Shown piece by piece: positions 57,001 through 64,000 of a stretch of DNA of 64,000 nt. A program made the position numbers and the translations under genes. Origin of the DNA: Camelus bactrianus (taxonomy: Eukaryota > Chordata > Mammalia > Artiodactyla > Camelidae); contig NC_133566.1 in the NCBI RefSeq assembly GCF_048773025.1, positions 15,843,001 to 15,907,000 on the forward strand, written 5' to 3'. The number at the start of each line of letters is the position of its first letter. Positions within the stretch are counted from its first letter, which is position 1. The notes under the pieces are model-generated. The model was given only the letters and a program-made list of their open reading frames with translations, searched no databases and was not told the origin of the DNA.

Positions 57001-60000
57001 GAACTTAGGATTTCATTTTACAGAAAGCATTCTTAAAACACTTCAGACATGACTGGCTGGCAGCAGGGGTCCTGCTGGGAACTGGCAACAAAGTCATTCT
57101 TGGACTGAGCCCAGCAGGAACAGACCAGACCTCTGGGGTGGGGCCCAGGAATTGGGGTTTTTAAAAGACTATATGGGTGATTCTTATGCACACTGAGTTT
57201 GAGAAGCACTAGTCAAGAGGTCAGTCTGGATTTTCACTAAAATACAACCATCTACCTCTCTTCCAAGTAAGAAAATAAGATGAATAAACTATTCTTCCCA
57301 TTCTTTTTCCTCTCCCCACCTTCAGGGACACAGTTGGGGCCTAATCACCACCCACCCCCCTCCGCCGCCGCCACTTTGTTACACTTCTGTCTGCTATCTT
57401 ATTTGTAGACTCACAGAAGGAATTTTGAGATTAGTCTAACTAAAATGTAAAGGTGGGGAGTTGCTTATACAAGTTCACAATATGGGATCAAAACGAGAGC
57501 TACAAGCCTGGTCTCCTGAGATCCACTCCATATACTTCTTCCCCATTAGAACACAGTATCTTCACATGTCTGTGTTATGTCTCCCCAGCCAAAATACTAG
57601 CTCCTAAGAGTGGAAGTGTTTCCTTCTCTTTGAAATCCCAAAATAGCCAAGGCTGGGGCTTTATACAAGCTACAGACTCCATTCACATGTTGACTGTTTA
57701 CTGGAATATGCCCACTTTTTTCCTGCATTCAGAGCTTGGAGGCTGTTGCCTCAGCTCCATGATGCCTGGGGCAGAACAGCCATCCACAACCCCCCACCTG
57801 ATCCAGAATTTCCTACAGCCTTCTGGTATGTAGGAAAGGGTGAGGAAGGAAGCAGGAGAGAAAGACTCTCCTGCTTAGAAGAGAGGACAGAGCTCTCGGC
57901 CCTGCTTACCTGTAACCCAGGACAGAAGTTGGAGGTGTCGTTGGGGTTGTTGTAATTGTAGTCTTCAATTTCTTCATAATGCTCGGTCCATGCCTTCTGG
58001 CCTTGGGCCATCTTAAGTAACTAGAGGAAGGAAAGAACAACTGCTGAAAGCAATTTCTAGAAAGGCAGCTAGTAAACTAGGTTGGGGAGAAGACCTTAGT
58101 TTCTACAATCATCTCCCAGAACTCAGGGTTATAGAGCTCCTGAAAGGCCATCTGATCCAGCCAACTTCCAACTAACTGCTCAACTCCACTCTAGAGTAAG
58201 CCCAGGGCAGCAGGGCTCCGCGCTGCCATCCATCCCAGACCAGAGTGGCTGGTTTGCAATTCGGTCTGCACACAGCTTCATTTGAAAAAGTGTTTCTTCA
58301 CTAAAAACAAAACCACCTACAGCTATATGAAAAAAGAAGTAAACTTGTTGCATTCTGACAGAAAACTCAATCACTGCTTTAAATCAAAGGCAGCTGGTCC
58401 CATTCCTGGGGCCAGGACTGCGCCCCACACAGCTGCAGGGAGAGACACTAGCTCCTCTCCCTGCCATCATATCCATGGGTCCTTGTTCCGCTTTGAGGGC
58501 CTCACAGAACCAGTCCGCCTCCTCTTTTGCGAGTGCCTACCAACTACAGCCCTTCAGATATTTGCAGGCCCTTGGACCAGTGATTTTCATCTGGGATGTC
58601 TCTTCGGTAAAGGAAATGGAATTAAAGGTGTGTACAGTTTACAAAAGCACACTGAATATTTTAATACAACTGTATACTCCAAAAGCAGCCAAAAAACCTC
58701 AAATGATTTTATAATACAAACCTAAAAATAAATTAAACAATAGATATTTAGTGATGCCCACTTTCTTCAACTGTTCCTCATATTACAGTTTCTAAATCCC
58801 TCCCCATTTAGAATACTCTCCTCTGGACACACTCTGAATTGTCCATAGTCTACAAGAAATGTTTCAGGAAGGGTGTGTGACCCCCTTATGTACTGGCTGG
58901 TTGCTATAAGAATCACCCTTTAAGATATTAAACCAGATGGGTGGCTGATCTGTATAGACTCTAGTCAAACTGAGTGTTTACTGGCCCAGTGTTTACTTTC
59001 CATTTTCCTAGTTTAACTCTGCTAGAAGGATGAGGACTCTCTGGCTGCCTGGCTGCCCTACTACATGCAGGGAAACTTGTTCCTGTGGATAACAGGAAGC
59101 AAGAGTTCTTTTCTCTGTAAGAAACAATTCTGAAAAAACCCCCACACATTAAAAACAACTCCTGGAGTGCAGTGATCTAATGACCTTGCCCCACCACCCT
59201 CACATCTGAATATGCAAATTACCATCTAAGCCACATTCTTCAAATGCTAATAAGGGCCTGAGGGAGAAAAATGTGGCCTGTGGCAGTGGAGAGCAGCTGG
59301 AGGATGGGCCGGGCGGGGTGGGAGTGATGGAAGTGTCCAACCATCTCCCTGCAGCTCCCCAGCAGCCTGGCTCTGCTCCTCCTCCCTTGAGGGCTCTGTT
59401 TTCTGGTCAGAGCAAGCTGCCCTGGCATCCAACTAACACTGACTATGGCACTGTTGTTACCACGGCTGCAACCTGGCATCTCTGCATTTTTTTCTTTTAT
59501 TTTAAATTGAGGTGTAATTGACATATAACATTATATTAGTACTTTCTGCATTTTTAAGAGTATTTCTGTTAAGTGAACAGTGTTGATTAGAAAGAAAATT
59601 ATGAATGTTGGATTATAAAAACAGAACGTGAGATGTCAATGAATTGGTATACACATCATTAAGACCTGTGGAGAAAAAGGCAAAATAAGAGGAAACTATA
59701 GACTGTATACTTGACACCACAAGATTAAACCAGGAATGCAAATGAGCAGAGGGTGCACAAAAAACGGAACTTAGCAAAAACCACTGCCTGGTTACCCTGG
59801 CAACAGACATAGACACTTGCTGCTTAGCATCACCAGAAGAGCCACAGACAAATGCAGTGAACAGCAACTGAGGGGAGCAATACCAGCCAGTCTAGAGCAG
59901 GCAGGACTGCACAGACGCTCAGCACCTCTGTTACCCTGAGTGTCACAGTGGGCATCTACACCTTGATCGGGGGAGGCAGTGCGGCCTGGTGAAAGTATCT

Positions 60001-62017
60001 GGCTAGTGGATCCACAACTATGATGAGAAAGTGAAAGAATCAAAGAAACAAGAAATAGCTAACATCTTGTAAAAACCTTGTGAAAAGATTACCTGTTTAC
60101 CGCCCTTGCATTTCGGCATGTAGGCCAGTGTCCAGCAGTGCGACCAGGTGTTTCCAAGGCTCTAGTGAGCATCTGTCCTGTGAGCGCTTCCCTCTAGCTC
60201 TGCCTTACCCATGAGATTCCCGCTAACTCCCTGCATAACACAGACTCTCCTTTTCCTCGAAGGCACTGCCAACCACTTGACACCTCTGATGCTATAAGCA
60301 GGTTCGACAACATGACCTCAAGGATCCAAAGAACAGCTTACCCTGGTGCCTGGTTTGAGGTGCAGCTGGACAAGATTTTCAGTCTCATAGTGAAAGTCTG
60401 TAGGAAGAGTGGTGGCTCTCCAATTCTGGTTCTCCAGAGTGGACTTGGTCAGAATAGTAGCAGCCTAGTAATTAAAAAAAAAAAGTTTTTAGGTATCTTT
60501 AATAAAAAATGGTGTGTGTGTATGTGTGTACTTTTTTTGTAAGATGCTTGGGAAGGGTTTGAGCAGGACTAATCTGCCATCAGAGTTCCCACTTCTGTGT
60601 AAAGGGGTGATTCTGTTAAAATATTATTCATATTCTAAACTTGATTCTCTCTGCCACCAAGTTTGGAACTAGTTCTTAATTTCTAGGGATTAAGGGAGAA
60701 TGAAGCCATCCATTTGCTTCAAGAGTTCAATTTATAATGAATTTTTAAAAATCACACCTAAAAGGAAAGAGGAGTGCAAAGAGTAATTTAAGAAAGCACA
60801 ACAAAAACAAACAAAAACAAAGCGTAAATAAAGGACAGAAATAGACTCACAGACAGAGAATACAGACTTGTGGTTACCAGAGGGGTGGAGGGTGGGAAGG
60901 GATAGACTGGGATTTCAAAACTGTAGAATAGACTACACTGTATAGCACAGGGAAATATACACAAAATGTTATGATAACTCACAGAGAAAAAAATGTGACA
61001 ATGAGTGTGTATATGTCCATGAATAACTGAAAAATTGTGCTGAACACTGGAATTTGACACAACATTGTAAAATGATTATAAATCAATAAAAAATGTTAAA
61101 AAAAAAAAAGAAAGCACAAATAATAAATCCAGCACAAACCTTTGTTTTTCGAAAATATACATCAAAGTCAATATCATCGTCAAAGTCTATTTCAAAATCC
61201 TTCTTTGTGCTCTTCTTTCTGTTCTCTGAGTGTGAGGTAGCACCTTCTGCACAAATGAACACAGATGTCAACACCACTCACCTCTGTGGCCTGTCTACTC
61301 ATCTCGCAAGATCCTTTGGCAGCCTTATCAACCACAAGACAGCATTTGTGTCTGAGCATCATAACAGCACCAGGAAAGGCAAATCATACACCTAATTTTC
61401 ATCCTTAACTTATAATTTGTGTTTTTTCTAACAAAACACAATAAAAAGATATACTAGTTAATCACTTCTTTTCAAAGAGAGAATGCAAAACACGTTAACG
61501 CTGGCACAGCCCTTCGGAGGCTGCAGAGTGCTGCCTGTGCAGTTACTCACACAGGCCCTTGGAAACCTGGGGGTCGTTCCCACCTCTGGCCGCCATCTGA
61601 AGTCATGTGGGCACTGGGGCAGTGAAAGTCACAAGCCAGCTGGCCTGCCTCCAGGCGCTGACTCTTCCCACTCACAGGCTTCACTCTTAACTGATCCCTC
61701 ATCCCAGGCCAGGCCAACCAACTGTCCAACCAAGGCTGCTTCTCTGTACTTCTACAGCTGGTGAGGAGGTGTAGGAGGACTGGCATTTCCCTTCCTCGGC
61801 TGAACTGCTTGCTGACTGGCAGGGCATCTACACTATCTCTTCTTAAAGTTCCGTCTAGAAGTCCTTACGTTTGTGTCGGGGTCTAAAGCGCCAGTGATCC
61901 GGGCCAGCCCACATCGACATGGTACGGGGACTGAAATAGGAATACTCTCCAGGTTTCATCGATAGAAGGGGACACATGGTCCAGATGTCTCCATCCCCGA
62001 GGGGAATCATCTCTTCT
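51001..62017 (-). CDS. NCAPH: NCAPH, C-terminal nine coding exons (partial gene)
   Basis: Minus-strand exons 62017-61869, 61246-61140, 60464-60342, 58020-57910, 56732-56550, 55668-55555, 53881-53790, 53258-53183 and 51060-51001 join in frame to 337 residues and a stop. They correspond to about human residue 403 to the end (741 residues). NCAPH is the kleisin of condensin I: it bridges SMC2 and SMC4 and holds the HEAT subunits NCAPD2 and NCAPG during mitotic chromosome assembly. The part seen here includes the NCAPG-binding and DNA-belt region and the C-terminal winged helix that binds the SMC4 cap. All introns are GT-AG. The N-terminal SMC2-binding half lies beyond the window. There is no disruption. 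Confidence 0.96.
51753..51838 (-). repeat. Two-copy 43-bp tandem repeat in NCAPH last intron
   Basis: Units 51753-51795 and 51796-51838 differ at about three positions. Each unit itself contains two CCAGATGG cores, and a further partial unit follows. Confidence 0.85.
52030..52335 (-). other. Overlapping open frames in NCAPH last intron, no gene supported
   Basis: Two minus-strand frames (52313-52032 and 52333-52094) are open for 80-93 codons. Neither shows a domain or known motif, and no splice link to NCAPH exons is evident. Recorded because the stretch is otherwise unexplained. Confidence 0.25.
53183..53258 (-). CDS. NCAPH: NCAPH exon [10 protein letters not shown] to LANEK
   Basis: A 76-bp exon: one base completing Ser, then [20 protein letters not shown] and LANEK. 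Acceptor TTCCCAG, donor GTAGGT. This is the hydrophobic core of the C-terminal winged helix that docks on SMC4. Confidence 0.95.
53408..53535 (-). mobile_element. Camelid tRNA-derived SINE in NCAPH intron
   Basis: Reversed B box (GGCAATTGAACCCAAGACCG) and A box (CTACCACTGCGCTATACCCT) are clear. A likely target duplication CAGGTTTTTT lies at 53398-53407 and 53536-53545. The element lies 150 bp downstream (minus sense: before) of the exon at 53258-53183. Confidence 0.88.
53790..53881 (-). CDS. NCAPH: NCAPH exon [10 protein letters not shown] to LTKDLQK
   Basis: A 92-bp exon, acceptor CTGTTAG, ending with two bases (AG) of a Ser codon. It encodes [15 protein letters not shown] of the winged helix. 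The donor here is GTACAAG, weaker than the others in the gene; reading past it stays open to a TGA at 53710-53708. Confidence 0.93.
54505..54640 (-). mobile_element. Camelid tRNA-derived SINE in NCAPH intron
   Basis: GGGGATTGAACCCGAGATCC and CTCTACCACTGAGCTATATC are the reversed B and A boxes. The body is complete and similar to the other copies. Confidence 0.88.
55060..55440 (-). mobile_element. Old L1M fragment in NCAPH intron
   Basis: TTATTAGATCAAAGGGCTTA, TTACACCAGCAGTGAATAAG and TTGATTACCAGCAAGGCTGA follow the reversed L1M ORF2 end. Very diverged. It ends about 115 bp from the exon at 55555. Confidence 0.6.
55555..55668 (-). CDS. NCAPH: NCAPH exon [10 protein letters not shown] to KQVGAE
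   Basis: A 114-bp exon of 38 codons, acceptor TATTTCAG, donor GTAAGG. It encodes [20 protein letters not shown] then [18 protein letters not shown], the entry into the C-terminal winged helix. One residue shorter than human as I remember it. Confidence 0.95.
55905..56115 (+). mobile_element. L1 3' end insertion in NCAPH intron (antisense to the gene)
   Basis: CTGTATAGAACAGGGAACTG, GTGCACCAGAAATTAACAAC and AACTGACTATACTTCAATTT end in an A-rich tail. CAAATATATAT at 55905-55915 and again from 56116 may be the target duplication, though the AT-rich setting makes this uncertain. Confidence 0.75.
56116..56158. repeat. AT microsatellite
   Basis: Two TA runs separated by CAG, directly after the L1 tail. 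Confidence 0.85.
56550..56732 (-). CDS. NCAPH: NCAPH exon [10 protein letters not shown] to VAEPQK
   Basis: A 183-bp exon of 61 codons, acceptor CTTGCCCAG, donor GTAAGG. It is an acidic start ([16 protein letters not shown]), a variable Ser/Thr/Pro-rich middle and a conserved [18 protein letters not shown]. The middle is the most diverged part of the gene in this window. Confidence 0.95.
57085..57220. mobile_element. MER5-type DNA transposon relic
   Basis: GGGGTGGGGCCCAGGAATTG, then ACTGAGTTTGAGAAGCACTA, follows the second half of MER5-like elements. Confidence 0.5.
57910..58020 (-). CDS. NCAPH: NCAPH exon [10 protein letters not shown] to CPGLQ
   Basis: A 111-bp exon of 37 codons, acceptor CCTCTAG, donor GTAAGC. 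It contains [20 protein letters not shown] and FCPGLQ, closely matching the human protein. Confidence 0.95.
58085..58870. repeat. Old CR1/L3- and MIR3-like fragments in NCAPH intron
   Basis: CTTCAACTGTTCCTCATATT and CCTCTGGACACACTCTGAAT (58770-58840) have the wording of the reversed CR1/L3 3' end, and GAAAGGCCATCTGATCCAGC (58142-58161) that of related old repeats. Between them the sequence is unresolved. Confidence 0.4.
59488..59550 (-). mobile_element. Short L1 3' fragment
   Basis: TTTTAAATTGAGGTGTAATT then GACATATAACATTATATTAG is a reversed L1 3' end. Confidence 0.5.
60342..60464 (-). CDS. NCAPH: NCAPH exon [10 protein letters not shown] to LKPGTR
   Basis: A 123-bp exon of 41 whole codons, acceptor TTACTAG, donor GTAAGC. 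It reads [20 protein letters not shown] then [20 protein letters not shown] and R. This lies within the NCAPG-contact region by alignment with the human protein. It differs from human mainly at NYNVDT, which is HYETEN here. Confidence 0.95.
60802..61107 (+). mobile_element. Young L1 3' end next to an NCAPH splice donor
   Basis: The body is very similar to 13784-14062 (GTGGTTACCAGAGGGGTGGA; TATAGCACAGGGAAATATAC; AACATTGTAAAATGATTATA) and ends in an A run. A 12-bp repeat AAGAAAGCACAA at 60790-60801 and 61108-61119 is the likely target duplication. The insertion lies in antisense to NCAPH, with its right repeat ending at intron position +21. Confidence 0.85.
61140..61246 (-). CDS. NCAPH: NCAPH exon with acidic [13 protein letters not shown] segment
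   Basis: Acceptor TGTGCAG and donor AAAG|GTTTG. It encodes [20 protein letters not shown] and then [15 protein letters not shown]. The basic-then-acidic pattern precedes the NCAPG-binding region. The donor is only about 20 bp from an inserted L1 3' end. Confidence 0.95.
61869..62017 (-). CDS. NCAPH: NCAPH exon coding [10 protein letters not shown] to RPRHK
   Basis: Acceptor TTGCAG (ending 62018 on the minus strand) and donor GTAAGG (61868). The first base completes a Gln codon from the previous exon outside the window. It encodes 49 residues including [20 protein letters not shown] and [11 protein letters not shown], one of the most conserved kleisin segments, then one base of the next Gln codon. 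Confidence 0.95.
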
Positions 62018-62279
62018 CTGCAACACACATGAAATCATGTTTTTACATGTACAATCACGCACGTGTCAATATACCCAACACGGTGTAGTTACATGTAAGG
62101 CAGCACATGACGCAGCTGAAGACTCTACTTTTTGCACAAATGGGCAACATTTCTAAGAGTAAGTCTGATATAAATACTTCCTTGTTAATAACCCCTAGCT
62201 TTCACTTCATCAAAGTGCTGTTGCTTCGTTTCACTTTATAACAATACGATCATATCTATACAAGTATTTTGGATGCTTC

Positions 62280-62400
62280 ATAAAATGCAAGTTTTCCCAT
62301 TTAAGAGACAAGAAAACAGAGATAGAAAGAAATTAAGTTTTTATATAGGACTACACGGCTAGCAAAACGCCAGAGCTAGGAGCTGGACAGAAATCCCTAA
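62280..62400 (-). mobile_element. MIR SINE
   Basis: CCCATTTAAGAGACAAGAAA, then GACTACACGGCTAGCAAAAC and CGCCAGAGCTAGGA, follow the reversed MIR body. Confidence 0.55.
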
Positions 62401-63889
62401 ATCCCAGCCCCAGGGTCTCTCCACACACAAGGCTTCCTGCTGCACAAGGCAATAACCTCATTCTTTCTTCACCGTCCTTCCGTACATGAGGGCTGCACTG
62501 ACACTGCTGGGGTTCCTACTAAAGGTGAGAAAGGTGTTATTCTCATTTATGTCCCTCAAATGATTGGCCACCCGCCTTATAATCTATCTGTTAAGCCATC
62601 GAGCGTTATTCTTTGCTGTATGTGAAGGGTCTAAGTGGCCAGTCCAGCATGGCAGTTTCGCGTTGGGCTTTCGCCTCTCTGCAGGGTACCAGAACAGTGA
62701 GGTAGCCTTCACCTGCAGGCCTGTCACGTCGGGAAGCCTGTCGGTGCTGCTGTGCTCCCCTCTAAGGGTAAAGGCAACGAGGGAACTTCACCCAGTGGGG
62801 GCCTTTTCACCTGTGCTGAGCCATACGTATAAATCCCCTTTGTAACAAGCCTTATGGAATAAGCTGAAAAAGCTTTAAAAGGGGATTTTGCCTTTACCTA
62901 CAAAATCTTTTTTTAAAAAAACCCAGTAAACTCTATTTGTATATTTATCATGTAATTAAAACAATTTAAAAAATATACTAAAAAATTCCCACTTTTAGTC
63001 TGTAAATACCTAGCCTGTAGAACTAACTGTACTGCAGTGTGAACCCCACAGGGAGAAAGAAGACAGCTTCAGGAGCACCCCCACCAACTCTCATAGAGAG
63101 TCTTCTGTTCAAGCATTGGTGGCTGGGCTGGGAATTTATCGGGAACTTGTAGGCAAGGCTATTAAGAGCTTGGCTCCCATCTTCTGAGTCTGTGTGCCAG
63201 AGCTGGACTGAGGCCCTGGAAGCTTGAACTCCAGCCTTTTAGTAATTCTTTCAGTACACAATGCTATGTGGCAGGCTCCCTACCGGTCCCAGCTCCCCCA
63301 CTCAACAGCTGACCTAATCCAGCCTACCTGTTTTTCAAGGCCTGCCTGCCATCAAACCGCTCATCCCCTCTGGAGGAAGTCTTTGTATTTCTTCTACCTG
63401 TGCCCGCAACCGCAGGGCCCCTCCTTCCACCTAGTGCCCGTTCAGCCAAGCTGCACCAATACCTGCAGGTCAAAGGGCTCCCCCAGCTGCCTTCCAGCAC
63501 ACAGCAGACATGCCTCACTCGTGCAAGCACAGAGCAGGCTGTGGTCGGGGCCTGGACCATGGACTAGATCTTTAACCACAGCGAGCACCTGGCAAAGGCA
63601 CACCTGCACCCAGAGAGATCGGCTAGAGAGCACACGGCCCACTGCTGCAGGAAGAGGGAGGCTGCCTGAGCTACTCTTGGACACAAAGCACTTTCTCAGA
63701 CATGCCTGGTATTTATAATTCAGCATTGCCCCACCCACCTGAGCTAGAGAAGCCCTTAAAGATCTTCCAGTACAGTAGTGTTTTCAACCCTTGGGTGCAC
63801 AGGACAAGCACTAGGAAGATTTGGGGAAACCGTGATGTGATGCCTGGTGGGTAATTTTGCATCAGAGACACTGAGTTAAATGCTCTGGG

Positions 63890-64000
63890 CTGGAACCTGC
63901 CACCCACAGCTTATTATGTGCCACCAGGATTGGGCTAAGGTGCTGGGCGACTCCCAGCTCTACCCCATTACTTAACCTCTCTGAGCTTCTTTCCTCAACT
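63890..64000 (+). mobile_element. MIR SINE running to the window edge
   Basis: CTCCCAGCTCTACCCCATTA then CTTAACCTCTCTGAGCTTCT follows the sense MIR. Confidence 0.55.

Larger units (their letters stand above)
62018..64000 (-). other. NCAPH: NCAPH intron, mostly unique DNA
   Basis: No further NCAPH exon is found up to the window end; the residues expected next (around human DHEEFRSWKEP) do not appear in any minus-strand frame. A reversed MIR lies at about 62280-62400 and a sense MIR begins near 63890. Frames at 62564-62845 and 63224-63718 have no domain support. Confidence 0.6.

Noticed and set aside
62564-62845. A 93-codon plus-strand frame in an NCAPH intron
   Set aside because: It lies antisense to NCAPH with no family motif or promoter and most likely arises by chance.

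Overview
This window is mammalian nuclear DNA, most likely from a camelid (camel, llama or alpaca group). The clade call rests on four copies of a tRNA-derived SINE whose reverse strand reads ..GGTTCAATCCCCAGTACC.., the form I know from Camelidae, and on several L1 3' ends of a cetartiodactyl type. Coding DNA is sparse and split by introns, and about half of the window can be recognised as interspersed repeats.

Two host genes face each other (convergent), as I recall for their human orthologues on 2q11.2. On the left, NEURL3 (plus strand, coding exons at 1161-1188, 4821-5306, 6316-6387 and 7033-7259) looks complete. It encodes a 270-residue E3 ubiquitin ligase with one neuralized domain (NHR) and a C-terminal C3HC4 RING. 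On the right, NCAPH (minus strand, nine coding exons between 62017 and 51001) is present only as its C-terminal 337 codons, from about human residue 403 to the stop. Its earlier exons lie beyond base 64000. NCAPH is the kleisin subunit of condensin I. The two genes share no pathway that I know of and appear to be neighbours only by position.

Layout: 1-1160 NEURL3 upstream DNA with MER5 relics and a kappa-B-type site; 1161-7700 NEURL3 and its introns; 7700-10085 a composite antisense L1; 10.1-16.2 kb mixed unique DNA, MIR and an old L1 split by a young L1 3' end with a clean 22-bp target duplication; 16.2-18.1 kb sense L1 with 5' region and ORF1; 18.2-27.1 kb mostly unique DNA with MIRs, a Tigger-like DNA transposon and several solo LTR fossils; 27.2-30.4 kb antisense L1 carrying two camelid SINEs; 30.4-40.6 kb a nest of retroviral fossils; 40.6-45.9 kb unique DNA plus old L1 and LTR pieces; 45.9-50.2 kb a long antisense L1; 50.5-62 kb NCAPH; 62-64 kb an NCAPH intron.

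I found no undescribed system. The observations most worth a second look are: a 9-codon NEURL3 first exon, with an NF-kappaB-type site about 150 bp upstream and two more in intron 1; a young L1 fragment landing about 20 bp from an NCAPH splice donor; a weak NCAPH donor with a short in-frame read-through; and three tandem AGGTCA half-sites between the genes. Repeat names come from pattern memory and their edges are approximate.
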